Shown piece by piece: positions 45,679 to 57,813 of a stretch of DNA of 64,000 nt. The notes below the pieces were generated by a model. The model had not been told where the DNA came from. It did not search any database and saw nothing but the letters and a program-made list of their open reading frames with translations. The stretch's first letter is position 1. The number at the start of each line of letters is the position of its first letter. A program made the translations under genes and the position numbers. The stretch is from Megalobrama amblycephala (lineage: Eukaryota > Chordata > Actinopteri > Cypriniformes > Xenocyprididae), in NCBI RefSeq assembly GCF_018812025.1, contig NC_063054.1, positions 4,073,433 through 4,137,432 of the forward strand, in the 5' to 3' direction.

Positions 45679-47406
45679 GTGTTACTCTGTGGGATAAGAA
45701 GTCACTGAGTGAAGATTTGGATAGTCATCGTCAGCTCATGACAGATTTGAAGTTCAGTAGCTCCGACTCTCTCTCTAGTAAGTCCAGTCTCCTGGATGTG
45801 AGTGCTTCACTGAAGGCCAGCTTTCTGGGAGGGCTGGTGGAGGTGGGAGGATCTGCCAAGTTTCTGCATGATACCAAATCCTCAAACCAACAGTCCAGAG
45901 TTACAATGTATTACAGAGAAACCTCCAGATTCGACCAGCTCACTATGACCCAGCTGGGCCAGATCACCTACCCTGAGGTCTTTGACCAGAAAACTGCAAC
46001 TCATGTGGTCACGGCTGTACTGTACGGAGCTCAAGCCTTCATGGTGTTTGACCGGACCTTTTCAGAAGAGGAAAACAAGCAGGAGATTGAGGGACAACTG
46101 AATATCTTGGTCAAGAAGATCCCTGGATTTTCTATTGAGGGAGAAGGAGCTTTAAAAATGTCAGATGGTCATAAGAAGATGGTTGAGAGCATCGCCTGCA
46201 CATTTTATGGTGACGTCCACCTTGAGAAGAGCCCCACCACTTACATGGAGGCTGTAGAGGCGTACAAGAAACTCCCTGCTCTCCTGAAGGAGAATCCACA
46301 GAATGCAGTTTCCAATAAAAGTCTGGCTCTATCCTCTTTCTCTACTGGATACAAAAGCTGCTCAACTGAAGAGAGACAATTAGCACAAGTCTGGTTTCCA
46401 AAACTGAAGATGTAATCGAGGAGCTGGGTGAAGTAGAGAGGACATGCAACGACCTCTTCAGAAATACACTGGTAAATGTTTTCAGAGACATCAAAGAGAG
46501 GCTCTGTTCATTTCAGGGCTCTTTTAGCATTTACAAAACAGTGATCCTGAAAGCACTGGCTAGGGTCTTGCCTGCTATACGAGGAGGAGAAAAGGAGGAA
46601 AATTCATTGTAAGACATCCTGAAGATCCACTACAGCTCCCCTTTTAAACCTGATATGCTTAAGCCAGTGGTTGGATCATGCAAAGTCTGAACTTAACTTC
46701 TTGAGTTCTCACACCAAGGTGCTGGAGGGAATCCTAACTGAAGACTCAGACCGTCTCAACACCATCCTCCTTGATCCTAATACTGATGTTGTAGTGTGCT
46801 TGACCTTCACATCTCTGAAGTATGAAGACCAGTATCTTTCAACCCTGAAGGAGTTTGTGCAATCTGCTAAGTTGAAAGAGTTAGATGTGGCGATGAAAAC
46901 CAGTTCTAGTATGTTAACATCTGACAAAAAGTGGATCAACTATCCTGATGTCATCACAAAGATAAGAGAGAACTTAACTCTTTTCAAAAGTTTTTCAGAT
47001 GCTAATAAAGATGAAAAGAAGTACAGATTTATTATTTCTGCCATATCCGATCCATTTAGTTCAGGCTCCTCCATCTATCTGTATGAAAAAGGGAAGCTGA
47101 CAAACACACAGTTCCAGCCCGTGTCGAAGCCTCCCCCACCAATAGTGAAGAATGTCCTGGAGCGCAGTGTGTCCCTGAAACTGCAGAAGTCCCCAACTGG
47201 AGAAACTGTGCGGTACAGAGTGGAGTACCAGCAGGTAAAAGCAGGTTCTGGTGCTGAGGAACAGTGGCTTGTCAAAAACACAACTGATGAAGACTTTACC
47301 CTGACTGGACTGGAGTTTGGAAAGCAGTACTTGATCCGCTACAGGATAGTGGATAAAGTGGGAGTGAGTGAAGCCAGTGACAGTATCGGCTCCATACTGG
47401 CTTCAG
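45679..47406 (+). pseudogene. SNTX-like MACPF / helical / thioredoxin-like / FN3 exon, broken in the middle
   Basis: Stonustoxin-family proteins combine a MACPF/CDC-like N-terminal domain, a helical FAT-like domain and a thioredoxin-like domain. Here the MACPF-like part is open from 45679 to about 46310 (YYRETSRFDQLTM, YPEVFDQKTATHVV, YGAQAFMVFDRTF). The thioredoxin-like part is open from about 46665 (LDPNTDVVVCLTFTSLKY). An FN3 domain follows (KPPPPIVKNVLERSV to YLIRYRIVDKVG, about 47130-47400). Between them the helical domain is spread over two other frames: it changes frame near 46310, near 46382 and again near 46660, with a TAG at 46381 and a TAA at 46610. The exon ends phase 1 at a strong donor (TCAG, GTAAG). 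The PRY-SPRY domain of venom members is absent. It is either a pseudogene or affected by base-level errors. Confidence 0.75.
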
Positions 47407-48645
47407 GTAAGTTTCATATGCACTTTTTTCTGCATGAATCTTTATCTTTTTAAAAATATATATAATTTACTTCATTCACAGTTAATTCACACAGTCAGTT
47501 ATTGACAACCATATTTCCTAACAGGTGTGGCTATTAATAAATGTGTAACATGTTGTAAAGTGTTTCCCAATTGACTGTATATGAACATATTTTTTCCTTT
47601 GTTCATGTTGTTACAAATAGTCCTTAAAGACAGAGTATATTATGTATTTAATGTCAAATGTAGGCTACTGTACTTAATCATATGAATTCACAATAAGCAA
47701 TACAAAGACTTGATCAATTGAAACATACATTTCTCTGTATGAAAACCAATAGGACATTTAAAAATATAGCTAACATAAAAATAAAATAAAACAATGAATA
47801 CATTGCGCATAATTAAAACGAAACATACACAAACAACAGATAATCAACTTAAAACACAAAAACTGTTGACCCTTAAGCCCACTGTATCATGGCATTTCTG
47901 CAGAAAGACCTCAGTCATTGCTGAAAAAGAAATGATTGATTAATATAAATAATTTCTTTACTTTAATAAATGCAAATCTCATCATTTATATCCTTTAATA
48001 ATAATCATTATTAATTATTCATAATAAATGCAAAGCAAAATTCATTGTGAATCTATAAGTCTATATCAGAGGTTGCGTTAGACTTCCACATTGTCTGTCA
48101 TTTTGACGGACAGGAACATAAAAATTCTGTCATAATCTATTGTTACCCATCATTTTAATTTTCATATATTAATGATAATAAGCTATTTAATAGGCTCTGT
48201 TTTTGTTCACATTTTCATGTTTATTCACACATTTAAACAGAGACTGTGGGTCACTTTTCAGGTTTCATCATGAAATTTGTGCAATACATCACAATAAGCT
48301 TTGTGCTTTGTTACTTTTGATATGAAACAAAGTGTCAGCTTTTCAAATTCTGTCCATTTTTGTCACAAAATTCAAACAATAAATACCCCCTTTTTTGCGA
48401 GATCACTGTAGTGCCACAGTTCAAGCGACCAGAGCGAAAGTGAACGTGTTCATCCCCTCCTCTTTACCATGTTACAGACATAGGCGGAAGGTGAACCAAC
48501 TCTAGGGTAAGGCTAGATGCGATTCCTCCATGAAAACACATAGGCGACACGTAACTATTTCATGACATAGACTCTATCAGCAACCTATACACATAACATA
48601 AATGCAAAAAAATGTGATCTTCACATTCTGAATGAATTAGGCCTA

Positions 48646-48852
48646 TGGAAGCCCGTTTCCACCACTAAATAAAAAATTAAAAACAGTAATTGCGATAAAA
48701 AGTCAGAATTGTGACTATATCACGCAATTGTGAGTTTATATTTCACAATTCTGACTATATAACTCGCAATTGTGAGAAAAAAAGTCCGAATTCTGAGATA
48801 AAGTCGCAATTACTGTTTTTATTTTTTTATTAAGAGACGGAAACGAGCTTCC
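48646..48852. repeat. Short palindromic MITE with TA duplication
   Basis: Ends TGGAAGCCCGTTTCC and GGAAACGAGCTTCCA are inverted and flanked by TA on both sides. The interior alternates CAGAATTGTGA / TCACAATTCTGA motifs, so most of the 207 bp is self-complementary. TA duplications suggest a Tc1/mariner-mobilised element. Confidence 0.75.
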
Positions 48853-50137
48853 ATACTATAAAGCCAAGAAAGCGTGCATAAAAGCGCTCCCTTTATAACC
48901 ACTAAACTGTCACTCATCTTAATTCATTGCAATCTCACAAAGTTCTGCTAATCGATTAAGCTGTCTGAACAATGAATATCTTATTTGGCCTACATAATAA
49001 CTAAACTTTTTTGTTAAAAGTTAAATTATAACGAGAGGATTTGAGTGTGCAGATCTCAGCACTGGACTCAAACTCATGCATTCAAGAAATCATCAAGAAA
49101 GTTTGTGATTGGCTACATTGCTCAAAAATACGTTGTAAATAGAAAACCTGTTTATATTAGTTTCGACGCTCTTAAGAGCACAATCACCAAATCTGTTTAG
49201 AGACTGAGAGCATTAGCAAGAGTGCAGAATTCAGTTAGAATTCCGAGTTCAGCTCGCGCACTGAACAAAACTCCGGCGTTTCAGTGATGACTGATCTGAA
49301 CGCCTTGGCCATTGCAATTGTAAGCTCAACAGAATCGTGTGTGATTGGTTATAGGGTGCAACGCTGTAAAATGCATAAAAAGTATAACGCAACATGAGCA
49401 GATCTATATTAAATGCCGCAACCAACACTTTTCATTTAATTTCCATTTTCATTTTATTACTAGATTTAGTTTAAATGTGCAGATGCATTTTTGGCCAAGC
49501 CCCCTTTATTTTTTTTACCCATTGCCAGGGGCCTTCCCCAGCCTTACACACGCTTTGCCTATGGTTAGAGAACGAAATAAACATGACTGAACATCAGAAA
49601 ATATGTTGAAAGATACAGTACAACAAAATCTGTATCATGCCTCTCATGTAATCGCTCAACCAGTGTTTCAATCACGGAAAGACATCGAAAAAACAGTTTG
49701 TAAACAATCCCTGCATCCCAATGTGCATACTATCCACCCTATCCACCTTAATATTGAATATTACTAATGTCACATAGCCTACTATTTAGGATGGATAGTA
49801 TAGAGGGTATGCACGTGACGTCACCGTTGACTGTTATGACTGCGGTTACGCCCACTGAGTGGCAAAAGACTGAGCGGCAACGTCGATTTTCAGTGTGAAT
49901 GCCGCGAAAAACACACAAAACACATCCAAAACGGGAAAGAGCTTTGTAATTGACTGCACAAATAGCTTTGACACAAAATCTGAGGTATATATTTAAAGAC
50001 TGCCGAAAGCTACAGAAAAAAGAAGCAGATGGATCGCTGCAATTCACAGAAACAGCTGGACTCCAGCAGAGAAACATGGATTTGCAGTTTAATTTCATGT
50101 CAAATTGTTGGATTTTGACGTAAAATCATACCGTATA

Positions 50138-51672
50138 CAGGTGCTGGTCATATAATTAGAATATCGTGAAAAAGTTGTTTTTTTATTGTAAATTATTTTT
50201 AAAAATGAAACTTTCATATATTCTAGATTCCCTACATGTAAAGTAAAACATTTCAAAAGTTTTTTTTTTTTTTTTTAATTTGTTGATTAGAGCGTACAGC
50301 TCATGAAAGTCCAAAATCCAATATCTCAAAATATTAGAATATTTACATTTGAGTTTCATTAAATGACCATCCCTACAGTATAAATTCCGGGTATCTCTTG
50401 TTCTTTGAAACCACACTAATTGGGAAGACTGCTGACATGGCAATGGTCCAGGAGACAATCACTGACACCCTCCACAAAGAGAGTAAGTCACAGATTGTCA
50501 TTACTGAATGTGGTGGCTGTTTACAGAGTGATGTATCAAAGCATATTAAATGCAAAATTGACTAGAAGGAAGAAATTGGGTAGGCAAAGGTGCACAAGCA
50601 ACAGGAATGAACGCAAGCTTGAGAATACTGTCAAGTAAAGCCGATTCAAACACTTGGGAGAGTTTCACAATGAGTCGAATGAAGCCGGAGTCAGCGCATC
50701 AAGAGTCACCACACTCAGACATCTTCAGGAAAAGGACTATCAAGCCACTTCTGAAACAGAAACAAAGTCAGAAGCATCTTACCTGGGCTAAGGAGAAAAA
50801 GAACTGGACAGTGAACAGTGGTCGAAAAGTCCTCTTTTCAGATAAAAGTAAATTTTGCATTTCATGTTGAAATCATGGTCCCAGAGTCTGAAGGAAGACT
50901 GGAGAGGCACAGAATCCAAGCTGCTTGAAGTCTAGTGGGAAGTTTCTGAAGTTAGTAATGATTTGGGTGGCCGTGACGTCTGCTGGTGTTGGTCCATTGT
51001 GTTTTATCAAGTGCAAAGTCAATGCAGCCATCTTCCAGGAGATTTTGGAGCACTTTATGCTTCCATCTGCTGACAAGCTTTATGGAGATGCTGATTTCCT
51101 TTTCCAGCAGGACTTTAGCACCTGCCCACAGTGCAAAAACCACTTCCAAGTGGTTTGCTGACCATGATATTACTGTGTTTTATTGGCCAGCCAACATGCC
51201 TGACCCCTGAATCTATGGGATATTTTCAAGAGAAAGATGAGAAACAGTCGATCCAACAATATACAGATGATCTGAAGGCTCAATAGTGCCTCAGCAGTGC
51301 CACAGGCTGATCACTTCCATGCCACACTTCACTGATGCTGTAATTTGTGCTAGGAGCAAGTCATTTGCTGTAATACGTGCTGCCGACCAAGTATTGACTG
51401 TACAAATGAACATACTTTAAAGAACTTGAACTTTTCTGTTTTGAAAATCCATTTTTTGATTGATCTTAGGAAATATTCTAATATTTTGAGATATTGGATT
51501 TTGCACTTTCATGAGATTGTACGCTCTAATCATCAAAATTAAAAAAAAAAAAACTTTTGAAATGTTTTACTTTACATGTAGGGAATCTAGAATATATGAA
51601 AGTTTCATTTTTAAAAATAATTTACAATAAAAAAATGAACTCACGATATTCTAATTATATGACCAGCACCTG
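50138..51672 (+). mobile_element. Tc1-family transposon, complete ends, dead transposase
   Basis: A 1535-bp element with TA duplications (50136-50137, 51673-51674) and inverted repeats of about 205 bp (CAGGTGCTGGTCATATAATT at the left, mirrored at the right). The transposase is in fragments: FSDKSKFC (first catalytic Asp), then SAGVGPLCFIK, then ADKLYGDADFLFQQD (second Asp), then WFADHDITVFYWPANMPDP. It stops before the third catalytic site because of a small deletion and a stop. The N-terminal DNA-binding part also has stops. It cannot move by itself but could be mobilised in trans. Confidence 0.9.
50607..51230 (+). pseudogene. Tc1 transposase remnant
   Basis: Readable pieces in several frames at about 50670-50865 (HLTWAKEKKNW, LFSDKSKFC) and 50925-51215 (the region around FQQD and WFADHDITV). 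The DDE order is kept, but stops and frame changes separate the pieces, and the last catalytic region is lost. Confidence 0.8.
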
Positions 51673-53015
51673 TATATTGTATTGTTATATATTGTATTGA
51701 CAACTTATTAAATTAAATATTTTCCATCTTATATTCTGCATAATTGGGTGTTTTTAAATAAACTAAAACTATACTATAAAACAATATATTTTAGGGCTGG
51801 ACAATATGACGATATATATAACATTGATATAAGTGATTACGCTGATTTAAACCTACTGTACCTATGTAGTTATATAAAATATTCACAGGCAGATTTGCTT
51901 CATGTATTTCCCCGGCGTCAAAATCAGACACATGTCAGGAAACACGACTCCTGAATTAGGTTTATTTGACAAGTTGTAAGGAACACTTTCGAGCCTAACA
52001 TTTAGTGTAATCGTTTGTTTTACTCTCGTTTTCATAGTTTCCTCTATTAAATCCAGTCATGCAGCAGGTTCTTTTGCCACTCGGTCCAGCTGAGGGAGCA
52101 GTGTTCCGGCGGGAAAGTGACGTCGATGCACAGCCTCTATACACATTAAGATGCAGGCATAGTCATATGTATCTCAAAAAAGCCATTCGTTGACCATTAA
52201 CTTGATAGTCACCATCGGTGCACTCGCCACCAAGTGGACAGGGGTGAGAATTACAGTTACAAGTTACAATAGACACTCAGTGTAATCTGTCAAAATGCTG
52301 AATGGCTTTCAGATTTTTCCGTCACTGCTAAAAAAAATCTGTCAATGATGGAAAATTTTAAGTTAACGTGAACCTCTGATCTATATAGACCTGTTCCCCC
52401 TGTGCTCTTCAGTACTGAAAGAGCATTTCCCTAAAAAGAGCAAGTGGCAGTGAGCGTCTTTTTAGCATCCTCCATCCATGCATTTCTGGATGCGGTCGTT
52501 TCCTGTCCTCATTTGATGGCCACATGCCTTTGCATTAGCATGATGAGACAGTGTTCATGAGTGGTTCATGTTCTCATCATGTGGTGCTACACAGACCAAT
52601 CGCCGGATCGCATGAACATCCAGATCTCGATTCAGGAACCGAAACCAACCTAGACAGAAAAGTCAGGATCCAAAAACACAAACCGAATATGTGAGCACAG
52701 CTGTCAGGATCCTGTAAACAAAACCAGAAACAGGAAAAAGGACAACTTAAGTACACTTAAGCGTCATGTTTTAATAATCTTTTGTCATGATTTAAATAAT
52801 AGGGCCTACACTTATGTTGACATCAAACATACTAAAGCACATGTAAAGTATTTGATTATAATTAATCTGTAGTGTGTTATTTGATATTACATGTAAAGCT
52901 AGTTTATTTTTAATGTTTTTTGAATATCGTATTTAATAATATATACTGTATTCACTCTGAATGCCTCTGAATAAAGATGAAAACAAACATTTTTTTCTTT
53001 TGAAAATATGTACAG

Positions 53016-53940
53016 ACATACTGAAGGAACTTGAAGCCACAGATAACCAACTCTTGAAAACTCTGGAAACCAGACTTGCTAAAAGTGAAGCTCAGATTGA
53101 GAAACTCCAAAAGGAAAACCAAGGTTAGACTAGTGTTTTTAAGACCGATGTGCTGTAATATCATATTCACTGAAAAACAATTGGTGTAGGATTTACTGTG
53201 CAATTGTTTGTTTGATTGTAAACTGTTTCAAAGAAATGGCATGGATCACACTGAACTAAATGTGAAATTCTGAATTAGAAAGACTGAAATAGTATTTTCC
53301 TGTAAATGTACTGCAATAATCTTTGTTTAATATATACTTTTTTAAATGTAAATGTGTTTCAAAAAGAGTTATGTATAAATTGTTTTCATTGATACTGGGC
53401 CAATTTTCAACATTTTAAGAAGGTATATGTTCTCTTCAGACAAACCAAAGGTGGCATTTTCAGCTGCATTGGGATCAAATGGTCTCTTTGGACCAGTAAA
53501 CGCAGATACAACACTGATTTACAAGACAATCTACAGTAATGTTGGTGATGCCTATAACAAGTTCACAGGTATTGATAATCCAAACTGCTGAAAACAATAT
53601 CTACACACTTGTATAATTCATGTCTACAGCTGTTAATGGAGATCTGTCTCACTCTTTAACAGGGATTTTCACTGCACCGGTACGAGGAGTTTACTATTTC
53701 AGTTTCTTCTACCATTGTGGAGTTGAAAATCCAACATGGTTGGCCTTGTATAGAAATGGAAAGCAACAAGTAATAACAGGACATCACAAGACTGGAGGTC
53801 GTACAGAGAATGGAGGCAATGGCTTAACACTGCTGTTGGAGAAAGGGGATCAAGTCTATATGGTACTCAAAAATTATACATGGATCTGGGATGAAGATAA
53901 TGTCACAGTGTTCAGTGGTTTTCTTTTCAATACCATGTAA
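53016..53940 (+). CDS. Coiled coil plus C1q domain, three exons, probable 3' part of the SNTX-like gene
   Basis: Exon 53016-53123 (36 codons) encodes a heptad-like coiled coil (DNQLLKTLETRLAKSEAQIEKL). Exon 53440-53568 encodes the start of a C1q domain (KVAFSAALGSNGLFGP, LIYKTI). Exon 53663-53940 encodes the rest (GIFTAPVRGVYYFSFF, GLTLLLEKGDQVYMVL, FSGFLF) with a stop at 53938. All junctions are phase 1 and read through intact. C1q domains form trimers, and fish have many C1q-like genes of the form signal peptide, coiled coil, C1q. Here no signal-peptide exon is seen, and the preceding phase-1 donor is that of the SNTX-FN3 exon. I infer one transcript; a separate C1q gene with an unrecognised first exon is the alternative. 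Confidence 0.75.
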
Positions 53941-55369
53941 ATTAAATACACCCCTGGGAACAAACAGAATAGTTATGCAACATGTTATGGGTTTACAGGT
54001 TAAGGTGAAATATCAGGCTACTTAATCCAGTCTTTGTTTGATGAAATTGAAACATTGAAACATCAAAATAACCAGCTTTGAATTATTTTAAAATGGACAT
54101 TTACTCTTTTTGATCAAAACAACAATATCTTTAAAGAAAGTGTTTGTTAGCATTTGTTTCCATGGTTACTTGTTTGATTAATGCACTGCATCTGCTTCAT
54201 TCTTTGGTTTGGTTAGTATTGTTGAGTATTGGGACGAATATTTCTCATAATAACAATCGATCATTTAATCAGTTATATTTTAATCATAAGAAATCATTTA
54301 TTGTTTTATGTTTATCATTCTTTTATGACAAAAGTACATTGTTTCTTTCTTGATCTGTCCTTGTTGACCTGTGTTTTTTTCATTCTGCTGTACACATATG
54401 CATTCTGAGTAAGTTTCCTCTGGCATGTGCAAATATGTGTTACATGATAAGTACAAGATATTTTCATCTGCAGAAGTAAACTGTGCATGGCCGAGGCAAT
54501 GACCAAGTACCTTCTTCTTTTTCTGTATGTTCAGTCTCGATCTGATACTCTCTCGATCATGACTCAATTTTACTCTTTGGCATTCTGATTCAACAAGATC
54601 TTGACAAACTTTATTTTTAGGCAAGAATATTTTACTCAGATTTTGTTAAGATCTTACTAAGATTTTTATTAACATTTTACTTAGATAATACTTGGATTTT
54701 AAAGTTGGTTTCTAACTGTTTGTATTACCCTTTTATCATAATTTCTCTTTATTAAATTTGCATTTTTATCATTCCAAATCAATATGTCTATGATTTATTA
54801 TTTGATCATATTTTATTAACCAATAAAATCGATTTAATCATCCGACCTGGATCTCCTCATTGCATCAAGTATTTTCTATTAGTCTTTGTTCCATCTTCAA
54901 AGAAATTGGGTTGTTCTGTTCATACTTTTTAAGAGATCTGATTGTATGGAGTAGTTTTTCTATTTTTGAGTTTAATAAATAGAGACTGCTGCAATTAGAT
55001 CCTGATTTTTTTTTTTTTTTGTGTGTGAAAAATCTGTGCTGCAATCAGCCTGTGATGAACGTCCACTGAAGGAGAGTTGAATGTGAACCCAAGTGCAGTT
55101 TTAATGAATCCAAAAATGAACAGATACAAAATTACACTTGACTTGAAAACAGAAACCGAAACAGAAACAGAAATATAACACTCAGCAACAGCAGTTGGCA
55201 GTTGTTATATACTTGCACTAGCATATTGTATATGACAATTTAGTTCAAACTTTGACCTGTGGAGGGCAGTAATACACTTAGCAGCGTCTACACTGCCGGA
55301 ATTCTAATAGAGAAGAAGAAGAAGAGCGCTAGTTCAAGATGAACGTCTTACGTCTATGGTTATAACGTT
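53941..55369. other. 3' flank of the C1q exon, no gene seen
   Basis: AT-rich sequence. AATAAA hexamers near 54823 and 54970 could serve as distal poly(A) signals of the C1q transcript. A piece near 55064-55200 with ACCCAAGTGCAGTTTTAATG resembles an LTR fragment but is too short to classify. A 108-codon minus-strand frame has no domain. Confidence 0.4.
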
Positions 55370-55603
55370 AAAACGTCTGGTATCATTTAAAGCTCTTTGA
55401 AGCTGCACTGAAACTGACATTTGGACCTTCAACCATTTGGAGGCTGTTGAAGTCCATTATATGGAGAAAAATCCTGGAATGTTTTCATCAAAAACCTTAA
55501 TTTCTTTTTGACTGAAGAAAGAAAGACATGAACATCTTGGATGACATGGGCATGAGTAAATTATCAGAAAAATTTGTATTTGAAAGTGAACTAATTCTTT
55601 AAT
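55370..55603 (+). repeat. Dispersed repeat, pair of 42965-43195
   Basis: Same block order as the copy at 42965, with scattered substitutions and no coding capacity. Confidence 0.75.
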
Positions 55604-55835
55604 AATACATTTTATGTTACATTATAAATCATAAACATTATCATATGCAACATGCTTTAGTGGTCTTATACATACTTATACACACAAGCCATTGAAAACT
55701 GTTAACTAATGGTTTAGCTGCTGATGTTTCTAGATGGTTTAGCTGATCGCCCGCACTGACCTGACAAGAGTCCAAACCTTAGTCTGGTTTAAACTAGTTT
55801 AGCACCACAATCATTTTGAAATATCATGTTCATCA

Positions 55836-56160
55836 TGATGATGATTATAAACTTTATTAATCCCCTATGGGAAATTTACATGTCACAGCAGCACAACAAT
55901 AAATAAACAGATAGAAAACATAAACAACATTCATCACAACACTTTTCCTCCCGTATCAGTTTCGCAAAGTATTAAGATTATATACAACCAAGTAGTCCTA
56001 GAATATACTCAATCATCTTGTATAACGCTGGTTGTACAATCTAAAAGCGGTTTGTAAAAAAGACTTCCTAAAACGCTCCTTGTAACAGCGGGGATTAATT
56101 AATCTTGAACTATAAGTACTCAAAAGAGCTCGCACTCTCTCATGAAGTGGATACAGTAAT
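55836..56160 (-). mobile_element. 3' end of a LINE (5' truncated)
   Basis: On the minus strand the sequence reads as the end of a LINE protein (RFRKSFL, then RLYNQR after a frame change), followed by a 3'UTR containing TTTCCCATAGGGGATTAATA and an (ATC/ATG)n-like tail at 55836-55850. This arrangement is typical of truncated Rex/CR1-type or related LINE copies in fish. Clade not certain. Confidence 0.5.
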
Positions 56161-57813
56161 TAATACGATAATTAATACAGTTGAGATACAGTAATCACTA
56201 CATTATCTTTAATTCATTGAAACTGATTAAGAAAAAGGGAGGTAGAAAGTGTTACAAAATGTTGTGTGACCAAATGAAATCACTCTAATGTACAGATCTA
56301 TATAATGATTTAACAGGATTTATCAATGCAAAAGACCAAACAGAAATGTCAGCGGCGAACACAGAAAAAGATTCAGTGTATAAAAACAATTAAATCATGA
56401 AATGGTTTTTAGTGTTTTGAGGCTGCTGGAAGTGACAAGAGTGTCCAGGATCCTGACCAAAAAAAAAAAGGTTAAATGGGGTGAAATACTCTGAAATATA
56501 CATTTTATAACGAAATACTCTAATAAAGCACATACACATGAAAAATTCAAAAGTCCTTCCCTGTATGTCTTATGTCGCTATGTCTTACTTCATGTTGTTT
56601 ACAGCTAATAAGTCTATATTCAGGTCAGATAGTGGTCTTGCATTCAGTAAAGACTACAACAGCCCTTTACCGCAGTGAAGACCTACACTGACCAGACCTC
56701 ATCGTGCAAACACTGCTGGCTATGCTGCCGGTCACATCCCTCCACAACAATTCTGTCATCATGGCTCATCTATAAGCAGAATGAGCTTTTAATAATGCCA
56801 TTCTACAAAAACACTGAGCTGTGCCCCATATTTATGTAATGCATCACCAGCAGATGGCAGTCTCGGTCCACTGACTTCAGGCAAATCCTCCAAGTTCTCA
56901 AATGAGACGAACTGAGGCACAGACATAAACTAAAGAAACACAATAATAATAATATAACCTATTAAGGTCATTTTCTTTTAATTACTGTAAAACTTGAAAC
57001 TGAAGGAATATTATGCAGCATATGAGAGAGAAAGATTCACACTCCAGTCCAGAAGGTGGCAGAAACCTTGGTTTGTCAACCACCATTAAACGTGGAAGAA
57101 TGAATCTGAAGTCTTCTGACTGCTGTAGTCTATGATAGAAATGAGCCTGAAGTACTTTAATAGATAAAAGCTCTTGAGAAAATGGAAACATTGATTGAAA
57201 AAATCAAGAAATAGGTTAGAGACACAATGTTCAGTCATGAAGGGTCAGTGTGAAAGAGTTTCAGATCAGGACAGAACTGTCTCTCGCCCGTTTGTCTCAG
57301 TGCTGTGAAGCCATTCAAGTTTAATGCTTTTCAGCTGAAGCGTTTGGTTTCTCTGATGTGTTCTGTATTGTTGTCGGTATTATTTGTTAATATTAGCTTG
57401 ATAGATAACACAGATGAGGATTTGGCCCAGATTATGCTTCGGTTGTTCAGTCTGATGTCAGGTGTCACAGATTACCTGAAAACTTCTAACAAGGTCATTT
57501 CAAAGGGTTTATTTTAGTTCATGTCTGACAACCAGTTCTCAATCATGTTCAGCATTAGCCTACAGTAAGTCTTTTTGTTCAGAAAGGAAGCTGATCTTAG
57601 GACTTTATCAAGAAAGTTAAGTAATAAATTAAATAGATTCACAAAAAGCTTAAAAGAAAACACATAAGCTTAGTCATTTTAAAAGCTTACATTTATTATA
57701 TTTATATTAATTTAAATGCAAAGTTTAATATTAATTTGCCAATTTATGCAATCATTCTATGAATGTGTTATAGGAATTATAAATAATTATAATTCATATA
57801 ATGTAAATATATT
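56161..57813. other. Intergenic, no gene seen
   Basis: I see no supportable exon or clear repeat. A 70-codon frame at 57305-57517 is hydrophobic at its N-terminus but has no recognisable relatives or splice context. Confidence 0.5.

Larger units (their letters stand above)
47407..53015 (+). other. Intron between the FN3 exon and the coiled-coil exon
   Basis: About 5.6 kb. It has a strong donor at 47407 and an acceptor at 53014-53015 (GTACAG), both phase 1. No coding exon, signal-peptide exon or PRY-SPRY exon is visible inside. It holds a small MITE, a Tc1 element and AT-rich sequence. A repeat with GCATACTATCCACCC motifs near 49720-49800 is present but unbounded. Confidence 0.55.

Noticed and set aside
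49748..50098. 116-codon minus-strand frame in the SNTX-C1q intron
   Set aside because: No domain recognised; ends at a Tc1 insertion; likely chance.
57305..57517. 70-codon frame with a hydrophobic N-terminus
   Set aside because: No family recognised, no promoter or splice context; length is within chance.
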